Shown here piece after piece: positions 1 through 7,080 of a stretch of DNA of 9,078 nucleotides. The position numbers and the translations under genes are program-made. The first letter of the stretch is position 1; every line of letters begins with the position of its first letter. A model generated the notes under the pieces. The model worked only from the letters and a program-made list of their open reading frames with translations. It had not been told where the DNA came from and did no database searches. Origin of the DNA: Balneolaceae bacterium (GTDB taxonomy: Bacteria; Bacteroidota; Rhodothermia; Balneolales; Balneolaceae). The stretch is from the NCBI GenBank assembly GCA_007123985.1, contig SLGA01000320.1, positions 1-9,078 on the forward strand. Direction: 5' to 3'.

Positions 1-432
1 AACAAAAAAAAAAAAAAAAAATGCATCCCAAGATACAAGAAACCAACCGAAACAGAACAAAGCTAACCAGAAACCGTTTGCCCAAACCTGATACCCATCT
101 CTTCGTTTTTGTAAGTGTAGCGGAATATTCTGTTTGATTGAATCTGTAATTCCTAACACTCGTTTATTCCGTGTAAGCAGGCTCCCGCTTGTAAAAAAAA
201 GAATAACTGCTGCTGTGAGTACCCATCCGCCAAATCCCAATACGATGGTACCAAGAATAATTACTGCTTTTGTGGCATCGAGTGTTATCCAGTTACCAAA
301 AAAAGTGATGAAAGCGATGAAAACGGCTAAAGACAATCCGATTAAAATCATGGCATGATCGTTCATTCCGGCCTCCAAAATGAACAGATAGATCACAATA
401 AATCCGAAAAAGTAGTTAATCAGCCGATACAC
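1..432 (-). CDS. DUF92 family membrane protein, N-terminal part (runs off the left edge)
   Basis: The reverse strand is open from a GTG at 432 to the window edge, giving 144 codons without a stop. The protein is very hydrophobic. It carries hallmarks I recognise from DUF92 (TIGR00297): a 'WITLDATKA' segment followed by a glycine-rich 'LGTIVLGFGGW' helix, a 'SLLTRNKR' loop, and 'RRDGYQVWANG', the counterpart of the family's R-D-x-x-Q-V-x-A-N-G motif. The family includes plant VTE6, a phytyl-phosphate kinase; the bacterial substrate is not known from this sequence. Two starts are possible. GTG 432 lies 7 nt after the DUF3098 stop and adds a first membrane helix (YRLINYFFGFIVIYLFIL). ATG 366 has a GGAGG 5 nt upstream, but most genes here lack such a site, so I prefer 432. 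The last codons read are six Phe from an 18-T run, then Val. The C-terminal part is outside the window. Confidence 0.78.
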   Translation of the reverse strand, partial: MYRLINYFFGFIVIYLFILEAGMNDHAMILIGLSLAVFIAFITFFGNWITLDATKAVIILGTIVLGFGGWVLTAAVILFFTSGSLLTRNKRVLGITDSIKQNIPLHLQKRRDGYQVWANGFWLALFCFGWFLVSWDAFFFFFFV

Positions 433-439
433 AATTCAG

Positions 440-700
440 TTAGGATGATGCAGTTGAGGATTCTTCTAATTTGTGATCTTTTTTAAGAATTGCAACAATT
501 ACAACTATATATCCTGCAAGTATTACAATGGGAGAGATATAGAGTGAAACAAACCCATCTACCTTGTTCTCTAATCGCATAACCGTAAATCCAACTATAA
601 CCATTAATACACCGAGCCCCAGCAACTTGTAGTTCAGGGCAGAGAATAACATAGGTTTATTTTCTTTTGCCTTACGGCCTCTTTTTTTCTGCTGGGGCAT
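440..700 (-). CDS. DUF3098-like small membrane protein
   Basis: This is an 86-residue protein. A basic N-terminus (QQKKRGRKAKENK) is followed by two predicted membrane helices, about residues 25-43 (YKLLGLGVLMVIVGFTVMR) and 52-72 (VSLYISPIVILAGYIVVIVAI), and a short charged tail. The pattern 'N-Y-x-L-L-x-L-G-x-x-x-x-x-x-G-F' and then 'S-P-I-V-I-L-A-G-Y' matches my memory of DUF3098, a Bacteroidota inner-membrane family usually found beside ftsX and uppP. No function is established. Here its downstream partner is a DUF92 gene 7 nt away, so the two are probably co-transcribed. The start at 700 gives a family-like length; no Shine-Dalgarno site precedes it. Confidence 0.72.
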   Translation of the reverse strand: MPQQKKRGRKAKENKPMLFSALNYKLLGLGVLMVIVGFTVMRLENKVDGFVSLYISPIVILAGYIVVIVAILKKDHKLEESSTASS

Positions 701-805
701 CTGTATGAATGGTTAAATATATGTTTATTGCTTGAATTCGAATGCTTAAGTTATTCAATTATCTGAAAAACAGAAAAGTTAACCACCGCGATTTTATAAA
801 ATTTG

Positions 806-1408
806 ATGAATATCGTATTAGCATCCTCAAGCCCAAGACGAGCAAAACTTCTCAACCAAATTAATTTAACGTTTTCAGTAGATTCTTCCGATGTTGAAGA
901 AATTACCAAAGGAATCACAGAACCCACAGATATTGTAGAGTATCTGGCACAACTAAAAGGAACCGACGTAGCAGCCAGGCATAAAAACGCACTCCTCATC
1001 GCAGCAGATACAATTGTATGTTTCAATGAGAAAATTCTTGGAAAACCGATAGATAAAGTAGATGCTCACAAAATATTAAGAACTCTCAGTGGCAATACCC
1101 ATCAGGTTTACACCGGTGTGTTTATTTGTCTTATTAACCCGAAGGGCAATATTTCAAAAGAAATTTCATTTACTGAAAGAACCAATGTTACATTTGCTGC
1201 GTTAAGTGACGAAGAGATCTCACATTATATCTCAACCGGAAGCCCGATGGATAAAGCAGGTGCGTACGGCATCCAGGACGATCTTGGATCCCTATATGTT
1301 GAACGTATTGATGGCGACTATTACAATGTAGTTGGTTTTCCGATCCACTCATTTTATAAACAGCTTAAAATGCACTTTACCGAAATTCACAAAACCCTTT
1401 TCTTCTGA
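806..1408 (+). CDS. maf: Maf-like nucleoside triphosphate pyrophosphatase (dTTP/UTP type)
   Basis: This is a cytoplasmic pyrophosphatase that hydrolyses non-canonical and some canonical NTPs to NMP and pyrophosphate; the family is linked to nucleotide pool cleaning and septum regulation. The protein is 200 residues, normal for the family. Visible motifs are the N-terminal SSSPRR (residues 7-12), the acidic VEEI near 30-33, K51, the catalytic-type Asp in AADT (D68), GKP (79-81), TGV (103-105), DKAGAYGIQ (149-157) and DGDYYNVVGFP near the C-terminus (169-179). AYGIQ with the long insertion-free core places it with the YhdE/B. subtilis Maf branch (dTTP/UTP) rather than the YceF branch (7-methyl-GTP). 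A TTG three bases upstream (803) is in frame, but ATG 806 gives the canonical M-N-I-V-L-A-S-S start. Its stop is 3 nt before the TPR gene, so they likely form one transcript. Confidence 0.95.
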   Translation: MNIVLASSSPRRAKLLNQINLTFSVDSSDVEEITKGITEPTDIVEYLAQLKGTDVAARHKNALLIAADTIVCFNEKILGKPIDKVDAHKILRTLSGNTHQVYTGVFICLINPKGNISKEISFTERTNVTFAALSDEEISHYISTGSPMDKAGAYGIQDDLGSLYVERIDGDYYNVVGFPIHSFYKQLKMHFTEIHKTLFF

Positions 1409-1411
1409 TAG

Positions 1412-3313
1412 ATGAAAGTAGTAATTGCCTTTATTTTTTCGATATCCATCTTGCTGTTTCATGCTTTTCAGGTTGATGCACAGGTTCATCAATATCAGCG
1501 GGCAAATAATTTACTACAACAACAAAACTATGAGGAAGCCTTGCCTCTGTTCCGATCTTTATATGAAGAAAATCCACGTTCATTTGTATTTTTTGACGGC
1601 TATACCGAGAGTTTAATTAATCTTAGAAAGTTTGACGAAGCTGAAGAAATTGCACGACGGCAAATCAACGATCAGCGATTTGTACTTCAGTCATCAATCA
1701 GGCTGGCGGAAATTCTTCACCTGCGAGGAGATCGTGAAGAAGCCCGTGATATTTGGCGGGGACAAGCTGCCGAGAATATGGGCAATATTCAGGCTTATTA
1801 TGCCATTGGCTCTTCCATGCTCAATCGCCAGGAGTATGATGAGGCCATTGCTCTTTATAAATCAGCCCGGGAGTTGTCCAGTGACAATACACTCTTTTTG
1901 AATGAACTTGCCAATACCTATATGCAGGCAGGGCGTTTTGAAGAATCTGTAAATCAGTACTATCAGCTCATTATCGAATCGCCTGACCAAATGAGCCTGG
2001 TTCAGCAGCGATTTTTGAGGATGCGGGATGACAATCTTTACCAGATAGCAGCTTTTGAACTTGAAGATCAGCTGCTTGAACTTGAAACATCTCACAGAGC
2101 GTATTCACCTCTGTATCAGTTACTCATTTGGCTGCTGATGGAAACCGAAGAGTACAATCGTGCGTTTGTGATGGCCCGCCAGTACGAAAATCAAACCAGT
2201 TATACCATCTATTCACTTTTTTCACTTGCCAGCCAAATGGCATCCTCACGCCAGTTTGAATATGCCGAGCAAGCTCTTCAGTTTTACATTGAACGTGATG
2301 AAACTTCAACAAAATATCGCGCAATGGAAGAGCTATCATCCATTTATATTCAATGGGAAAGATATCTTAAAACAAACAATCTCTCCAGTGAGCAGACATA
2401 CAGGCACCTTAATAACAAAGCATACGATATTTCATCCGAGTTACTGAATACCGCTCAAAATTATGATCGTGCGGGCAGAGTTTACTCCGTTTTGATCGAT
2501 CTCTCTCTGGATTTTCATAAAGATGCCGAAAAAGCAGAATACTGGTTTAACCGAATGAAAGATCATATTCAGAATCCTGAAGATGCCTTTGTCTATTATG
2601 CGGAAGGCAGGATTGCTCTTTTTGATCAAAGATTTTCTGCTGCGCGCCAATCGCTAACCCGTGCAGACCGTGCTACCGACAGCTCAAATTTATCCGAAAG
2701 AGCACGCTATTTCTTAAGCCTTACTGATTTTTTTGCAAGTGATTTTGAATTTGCTGAAATACAGCTGAGAAGTTTGGAGCGCCGCTCAACGTCGTTTTAT
2801 GCAAATGATGCCATAAAACTTCGTATGTGGATAAAAAATGGTAACCGCGCAGATAGTACAGGGTCGGTACTCAAAACAATAAGTGAAAGCCTCTTTAATA
2901 TGCATATCGGCAAATACGAAAATGCACTCAGTAAACTTGAGCCCATTCTGGTAAATCCTCAAAATCCATTTGCTGATGACCTGATAGTGGAGCTGGGAAA
3001 TAATCTGCCCGAAATGTACAGTGGAATACTTCTGAATGTGATCAACAGATATTTGTCCGCTCAGCCATTCTCCCCTTTAAAAGAGCGCCTGATGTGGGAC
3101 AGAGCCAACCTTATTGAAAACCTGTACTTTGCGGAAACAGAAATCGAGCTGTCTGATTTTAGTTATGGCTCAATGTCGTCTTCATTGCCGGCAAGTATTT
3201 CTGTCGGTGAGCTTTCAGAAATGTTTGAAGATATCCTCATGGAATTTCCGAATGGATTTTACGCCCCCTACACTCGTGTTAAACTAAGGCAATTAGAAAA
3301 TGCTTCAATTTAG
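1412..3313 (+). CDS. exported tetratricopeptide (TPR) repeat protein
   Basis: This is a 633-residue protein. It begins with a signal peptide of about 23 residues (K2, hydrophobic core VIAFIFSISILLF, likely cleavage after VDA before QVHQ), so it is probably exported to the periplasm or outer envelope. The rest is helical repeats with TPR spacing of about 34 residues. The clearest units are around residues 26-56 (YEEALPLFRSLYEENP), 60-90 (KFDEAEEIARRQI), 94-119 (GDREEARDIW), 126-156 (EYDEAIALYKSARELS) and 161-191 (RFEESVNQYYQLIIESP). More degenerate repeats lie near 395-425 and 430-460, and a final EMFEDILMEFPNGFYAPY unit near 603-620. No catalytic domain is seen, so a scaffolding or protein-binding role is likely; the partner is unknown. 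It follows maf by 3 nt and lies 7 nt before the next exported protein, suggesting the last two products act together. No lipobox cysteine is present. Confidence 0.88.
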   Translation: MKVVIAFIFSISILLFHAFQVDAQVHQYQRANNLLQQQNYEEALPLFRSLYEENPRSFVFFDGYTESLINLRKFDEAEEIARRQINDQRFVLQSSIRLAEILHLRGDREEARDIWRGQAAENMGNIQAYYAIGSSMLNRQEYDEAIALYKSARELSSDNTLFLNELANTYMQAGRFEESVNQYYQLIIESPDQMSLVQQRFLRMRDDNLYQIAAFELEDQLLELETSHRAYSPLYQLLIWLLMETEEYNRAFVMARQYENQTSYTIYSLFSLASQMASSRQFEYAEQALQFYIERDETSTKYRAMEELSSIYIQWERYLKTNNLSSEQTYRHLNNKAYDISSELLNTAQNYDRAGRVYSVLIDLSLDFHKDAEKAEYWFNRMKDHIQNPEDAFVYYAEGRIALFDQRFSAARQSLTRADRATDSSNLSERARYFLSLTDFFASDFEFAEIQLRSLERRSTSFYANDAIKLRMWIKNGNRADSTGSVLKTISESLFNMHIGKYENALSKLEPILVNPQNPFADDLIVELGNNLPEMYSGILLNVINRYLSAQPFSPLKERLMWDRANLIENLYFAETEIELSDFSYGSMSSSLPASISVGELSEMFEDILMEFPNGFYAPYTRVKLRQLENASI

Positions 3314-3320
3314 ATTTCCC

Positions 3321-4589
3321 ATGATTAAAAAACTGTTTTTTATAGTATTAGTTCTACTTTTTAGCGGACATTCCCTCTTTGCACAAGAAAGAGTTCTGAT
3401 ACCGATGGATGGTAGCCAGTCGGATCATCTGAAGGCTTATGGAATTATTTTCAATCATATTGCCGAGGGTGAAAGCGGAATTTGGTTACTTAACTATCGG
3501 GGCGGTAGTTTTCTTACCACAAACAGCAACGAAATAGTTCGTAAAAGTAGGGTGAGAAATGTTCGGGTTGAAGTTATTTCAGAGGCAGAAGCGTCAGGAA
3601 TAATACAGGAGGTAGAACGGCCGAATGTGAATATGGCTGCCATCAATCTGGAAACGGCTCCATCTATTGCTGTTTACACTCCACCGCAAGCACTCCCGTG
3701 GGACGATGCCGTGACTCTTGCGCTTGATTACGCAGAAATTCCTTATGACAAAATTTATGATGCTGAGGTGCTCTCCGGAGTTCTTGAAAATTACGACTGG
3801 TTGCATCTACATCATGAAGATTTCACCGGGCAATTCGGAAAGTTTTGGGCAATGTACAGAAATGCCCCCTGGTATATTGCGCGCGTGAGGAGCCTGGAGC
3901 AAACAGCGGCCGACCTTGGTTATGAGAAAGTAAGCCAGTTAAAACTCGACGTAGTATTGGAAATAAGGGATTTTGTAATGCAAGGTGGTTTTATGTTTGC
4001 CATGTGCTCTGCAACAGACACCTTCGACATTGCCCTTGCTGCCGAAGGTCTCGATATCGTATCAACACAACTTGACGGCGATCCAATCGATCCGAATGTA
4101 AATGAACGCCTTGACTTTTCACGAACATTTGCGTTTGAAAACTTTGAAGTTATCACGGATCCGTATATCTATGAGCATGCAACCATCGATATTGAAGTGG
4201 ATCTGAACCGAATCAGTGAAAGCCTGGATTATTTCACTCTGTTTGAATTTTCAGCTAAATGGGATCCTGTTCCAACCATGCTCACTCAAAACCATGTAAA
4301 TAGTATTCGTGGGTTTTACGGCCAGGCAACTGCCTTTCAAAAAGAGACAATCAAAAATAGTGTGGTTATTCTTGGTGAATCTCCCGGCCGCAATCAGGCC
4401 AAGTACATTCACGGGAATGTGGGAGAAGGTACGTTCACTTTTTATGGCGGTCATGATCCCGAAGACTACACCCATCGCGTAGGTGACCCTCCTACTGATT
4501 TAAGTTTGCATACAAACAGCCCGGGTTACAGACTGATTCTAAACAACGTTCTCTTCCCTGCCGCTGAAAAGAAAAAAAGACAGACCTGA
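3321..4589 (+). CDS. exported protein of the Bacteroidota 'asparagine synthetase B-like' family; possible glutamine-amidotransferase/ThuA-like fold
   Basis: This is a 422-residue protein with a clear signal peptide (MIKKLFFIVLVLLFSGHSLFA, cleavage before QERV). I choose ATG 3321 because it starts this signal peptide. An in-frame ATG at 3300 overlaps the upstream gene by 14 nt and would add seven residues (MLQFRFP) before it. The opening RVLIPMDGSQSDHLKAYG and WLLNYRGGSF resemble a Bacteroidota family that databases often label 'asparagine synthetase B'. I see neither an N-terminal Cys nucleophile at position 2 nor an ATP-pyrophosphatase SGGxDS loop, so that name is not supported. Possible active-site residues are HLHHED (162-167), GGFMFAMCSATDT with C229 in a nucleophile-elbow-like turn, and FTFYGGHDPEDY with H378, an arrangement recalling amidotransferase-like or ThuA-like folds. 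The fold is inference; expression with the TPR gene is likely. Confidence 0.72.
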   Translation: MIKKLFFIVLVLLFSGHSLFAQERVLIPMDGSQSDHLKAYGIIFNHIAEGESGIWLLNYRGGSFLTTNSNEIVRKSRVRNVRVEVISEAEASGIIQEVERPNVNMAAINLETAPSIAVYTPPQALPWDDAVTLALDYAEIPYDKIYDAEVLSGVLENYDWLHLHHEDFTGQFGKFWAMYRNAPWYIARVRSLEQTAADLGYEKVSQLKLDVVLEIRDFVMQGGFMFAMCSATDTFDIALAAEGLDIVSTQLDGDPIDPNVNERLDFSRTFAFENFEVITDPYIYEHATIDIEVDLNRISESLDYFTLFEFSAKWDPVPTMLTQNHVNSIRGFYGQATAFQKETIKNSVVILGESPGRNQAKYIHGNVGEGTFTFYGGHDPEDYTHRVGDPPTDLSLHTNSPGYRLILNNVLFPAAEKKKRQT

Positions 4590-4684
4590 TTATCATCTCA
4601 AGAATCGGATATAGTTTTTATTTTATACATTAATTGTTCCTTATCTGATTACATTTAGTGCCTAAAGGTTAATTTTTCATCATC

Positions 4685-4690
4685 TATAAT
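4685..4690 (+). promoter_or_regulatory. candidate -10 box upstream of mazG
   Basis: A TATAAT hexamer lies 12 nt before the mazG ATG in the 113-nt spacer after the exported-protein gene. No convincing -35 hexamer sits 16-18 nt upstream, and the leader would be very short. In such AT-rich DNA this may be chance. Confidence 0.2.
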
Positions 4691-4702
4691 TCGTCTCACT
4701 GA

Positions 4703-5473
4703 ATGAAACCCTCTGATAAATTTGAAGACTTTGTAAAACTGGTTGCTATACTCAGAAAGGAGTGCCCCTGGGATCGCAAACAAACGCACCATTCTGTAAA
4801 AGACAATCTGATTGAAGAAGCATACGAAGCAGTAGAAGCGATTGATGAAGAGAACTTTGATGAGCTTTCAAAAGAACTTGGTGATCTACTGCTACACGTG
4901 GTTTTTCATAGTAAAATGGCTTCAGAAAAAAACCACTTTACGATAAATGATGTTATACTGAAAATTTCTGAAAAGTTGATACGCAGACATCCCCATGTAT
5001 TTGGCACAAAAGAAGTTAAAAACGAAGTTGAGGTAGCATCTAACTGGGAAAGTATCAAACTAACAGAGGGAAAAGAATCTATTCTTGATGGTGTTCCAAA
5101 GCATTTACCCGGCTTGATTCGTGCACACCGAATGCAGGAAAAAGCTGCAAATGTTGGTTTCGACTGGGCCGAATGGCAGCTTGCCTGGGAAAAATTAAAT
5201 GAAGAAATCGATGAATGGCGTGAAGCTGTTCTGCACCAATCTGATGTAGAAAAACGAGAAGAATTCGGTGATTTGATGTTCAGCCTTGTGAATGTTGGAA
5301 GGTTAATGAAAATTGATGCAGAAGATGCCATTCGGCAGGCGAACAAGAAATTTGATTACCGGTTTCGGTACATCGAAAATAAACTTGCTGAAAGGGGCTC
5401 TTCCATCGTTGAAGCTGATCTTGAAGAAATGGATGATCTTTGGAATGAAGCTAAAAGCCTGGGAACGGTTTAA
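4703..5473 (+). CDS. mazG: nucleoside triphosphate pyrophosphohydrolase MazG
   Basis: This cytoplasmic enzyme hydrolyses (d)NTPs to the monophosphate and pyrophosphate. In E. coli it lowers ppGpp and clears damaged nucleotides. The protein has 256 residues, close to the roughly 260 of E. coli MazG, and shows both tandem all-alpha domains. The N-terminal domain has CPWDRKQTHHSV (21-32), EEAYE (38-42) and ELGDLLLHVVFH (58-69). The linker carries HPHVFG (96-101) and NWESIK (114-119). The C-terminal catalytic domain has QEKAANVGFDW (145-155), the metal-binding EExxE at 167-171, and EEFGDLMFSLVNVGR (186-200), where E187 and D190 complete the ExxD motif. All key acidic residues are present, so it should be active. 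The start gives the family's usual N-terminus; no Shine-Dalgarno site is seen. A 113-nt upstream spacer allows its own promoter. Confidence 0.96.
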   Translation: MKPSDKFEDFVKLVAILRKECPWDRKQTHHSVKDNLIEEAYEAVEAIDEENFDELSKELGDLLLHVVFHSKMASEKNHFTINDVILKISEKLIRRHPHVFGTKEVKNEVEVASNWESIKLTEGKESILDGVPKHLPGLIRAHRMQEKAANVGFDWAEWQLAWEKLNEEIDEWREAVLHQSDVEKREEFGDLMFSLVNVGRLMKIDAEDAIRQANKKFDYRFRYIENKLAERGSSIVEADLEEMDDLWNEAKSLGTV

Positions 5474-5826
5474 TATTCTGGATTTATGCTTCCGCTCAAC
5501 TTAACAGAACCTGCTTTCTGATCCCCAATAATTCAACCAAAATTTGATACTGCATGGATCTCAATTTAGCCCGAAGCAAAAGGATAACGAGTACATATTT
5601 TTGATTAGCCCTCTGATAATCACAATTCCCATTGATGTAAAATCTTGTTGCATGGAGCTATTTCTTACAATTGGAGCAATTTGCAAGAAATGCCTTTCCA
5701 AAAGCGCTTCTAATATCGGTCGTTATTTTGTATTTTCAATGCTTGAAAAAAAACGTTGCTCAAGGTAAAGCCCGGAAAGTTTATCCGCTACCTATCAAAA
5801 GAGGCACGATGGATCTTCTATTCATG

Positions 5827-5841
5827 TTACGTGCAACGTAA
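5827..5841 (+). promoter_or_regulatory. palindromic candidate operator upstream of citrate synthase
   Basis: TTACGT and ACGTAA form a perfect 6+6 bp inverted repeat around a 3-nt centre (gca), ending 31 nt before the citrate synthase ATG and 5 nt before a TATAAT box. Its size and place fit a dimeric transcription-factor site overlapping the -35/spacer region. The regulator is not identifiable from the sequence, and the site could be chance. Confidence 0.3.
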
Positions 5842-5846
5842 AAAAG

Positions 5847-5852
5847 TATAAT
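5847..5852 (+). promoter_or_regulatory. candidate -10 box of citrate synthase
   Basis: A perfect TATAAT lies 20 nt before the start codon, after a long gene-free stretch, which is where a promoter is expected. No good -35 hexamer is visible 17 nt upstream; the palindrome at 5827-5841 occupies that spacer, so activator dependence is possible. Confidence 0.33.
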
Positions 5853-5872
5853 AGTAAAATTGGACTAACTAA

Positions 5873-7027
5873 ATGGCAGAGCAAAATCTACAGAATATTG
5901 ATTTAAGTGAATATCCACACATTAATCGTGGGCTTGACGGCATTGTTGCTTTTTCAACAACAAAAAGTTTTATCGACGGACAATCAGGTGATCTGATCTA
6001 CTCCGGTTACCATATTGATGTATTGGCTGAAAGCGCCACTTTTGAAGAAGTGTGCTTTCTCTTGTGGAACGATAAATTGCCGAATAAACAGGAGCTTGAT
6101 GATCTGAAAAGCAAACTACGCGAGCAACGTGAATTGCCTTCCCCTGTTTTAGACTACATCAAAAATACAAATAAAAGCGCTGAACCAATGGCAGTTCTGC
6201 GATCAGCGGTTTCCATGCTTGCTGATTTTCAGGAAGATGATGCTGACGACAACTCAAGCGCTGTCGCATTGACCGCTAAAATGCCAACCATCATTGCCGC
6301 ATTCAACAGAGTGAGACAAGGCAAAGAAATTGTTCAACCTCTTACTGACGGAAGTACCGCATACAACTTCTTATACATGCTGAATGGCGAAAAACCGGGT
6401 GCAGCTGCAGAACGTACAATGGATTTATGTTTAGTGTTACACGCAGAGCACGGTATGAATGCCTCTACATTCACCTGCAGAACCATCTGCGCAACTGAAT
6501 CCGATATGTTTTCTGCTATTACCGGAGCTATTGGCGCTTTGAAAGGCCCACTGCACGGAGGTGCAAATACAGCTGTAATGAATACTCTCCTCACACTAAA
6601 AGAACAAGGTGAAGATGCCGATCCTGTTGCATTCACGAAAGGAAAGCTCGAAAGAAAAGAGAAGTTGATGGGCTTTGGTCACAGGGTTTACAAAACGTTT
6701 GATCCACGGGCTTTTCATCTGAGAAAGATGTCGAAAGCGCTCTCTGAAGAGACCGGCCACGAATACCTTTACAATTGGTCAGAAGCGATGGTAAAAACCA
6801 TGAAAGAAGAAAAAAATATTGATCCAAATGTAGATTTCTTTTCAGCAACAGTTTACTACTCAATTGGCATTCAGCCCGATCTTTACACATGCATATTCGC
6901 TATGAGCCGTGTTTCCGGCTGGACAGCGCACTTCTTCGAACAAAAAGCAAATAACAGGCTTATCAGGCCGCGGGCGCTTTATGTGGGAGAAAAAAATCTG
7001 GAGTGGACTCCTGTTGAAAATCGGTAA
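5873..7027 (+). CDS. gltA: citrate synthase, short type II (or 2-methylcitrate synthase)
   Basis: This enzyme condenses oxaloacetate with acetyl-CoA to citrate at the entry of the TCA cycle. The protein is 384 residues, the short form without the N-terminal domain that gives E. coli-type enzymes their NADH control, so it is probably a homodimer. Visible active-site parts are LHAEHGMNAS (H193, oxaloacetate binding), GALKGPLHGGANTAVM (H228, catalytic His), GFGHRVYKTFDPRA (H270, with the following Arg) and VDFFSATVYY (D321, catalytic Asp). RVSGWTAHFFEQ (346-357) and RLIRPRALYVG (362-372) supply the C-terminal arginines. All essential residues are intact. Paralogues acting on propionyl-CoA look alike at this level. 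The absence of prpB/prpD neighbours and the metabolic context favour citrate synthase. A strong terminator follows, so it is likely a single-gene transcript. The symbol is by function; orthology to E. coli gltA is not implied. Confidence 0.93.
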   Translation: MAEQNLQNIDLSEYPHINRGLDGIVAFSTTKSFIDGQSGDLIYSGYHIDVLAESATFEEVCFLLWNDKLPNKQELDDLKSKLREQRELPSPVLDYIKNTNKSAEPMAVLRSAVSMLADFQEDDADDNSSAVALTAKMPTIIAAFNRVRQGKEIVQPLTDGSTAYNFLYMLNGEKPGAAAERTMDLCLVLHAEHGMNASTFTCRTICATESDMFSAITGAIGALKGPLHGGANTAVMNTLLTLKEQGEDADPVAFTKGKLERKEKLMGFGHRVYKTFDPRAFHLRKMSKALSEETGHEYLYNWSEAMVKTMKEEKNIDPNVDFFSATVYYSIGIQPDLYTCIFAMSRVSGWTAHFFEQKANNRLIRPRALYVGEKNLEWTPVENR

Positions 7028-7046
7028 CATACCAAAACACCTTTTT

Positions 7047-7080
7047 AAGCCTGCTGAATAACATCAGCGGGCTTTTTTTT
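7047..7080 (+). terminator. intrinsic terminator of the citrate synthase gene
   Basis: An 11-bp stem pairs 7047-7057 (AAGCCTGCTGA) with 7064-7074 (TCAGCGGGCTT), with a single G-T wobble. It closes a 6-nt loop (ATAACA) and runs directly into an unbroken T tract to 7080. It starts 19 nt after the stop codon. It lacks an A tract on the left, so it should work in the plus direction only. Confidence 0.93.

Larger units (their letters stand above)
5474..5872 (+). other. gene-free spacer between mazG and citrate synthase
   Basis: This stretch is 399 nt without a gene I can support on either strand. The only open stretch of note (5544-5768, 74 codons) has an unprotein-like composition and no recognisable family. 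I see no tRNA fold, no riboswitch I know and no mazG terminator. Small items are a repeated TGCATGGA (near 5551 and 5649), an 8-bp palindrome AAGCGCTT near 5702, a weak CTTGA...TCAAG inverted pair around 5751-5764, and, close to the citrate synthase start, the palindrome and -10-like box listed separately. It may hold the regulatory region of the citrate synthase gene or a decayed gene. Confidence 0.6.

Noticed and set aside
134..358. Plus-strand open frame of 74 codons
   Set aside because: It lies antisense to the DUF92 gene, whose minus-strand frame gives recognisable family motifs; this frame gives none.
791..802. Perfect 12-bp palindrome ATTTTATAAAAT just before the maf start
   Set aside because: It is only A and T in AT-rich DNA, so chance is likely, and it is too close to the ATG (3 nt) for a typical operator or promoter.
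751..1026. Minus-strand open frame of 91 codons over the 5' half of maf
   Set aside because: It is antisense to the catalytic motifs of maf and has no recognisable protein features.
3300..3320. Earlier in-frame ATG for the exported amidotransferase-like protein
   Set aside because: It would add MLQFRFP before a textbook signal peptide and overlap the TPR gene; ATG 3321 starts the signal peptide cleanly.
4906..5346. Minus-strand open frame of 146 codons inside mazG
   Set aside because: It is the mirror of the mazG coding frame; the Ser/Cys-rich product is typical of an antisense shadow.
5544..5768. 74-codon open frame in the mazG-citrate synthase spacer
   Set aside because: There is no start signal, no known family and an erratic composition; kept only as part of the gene-free spacer.
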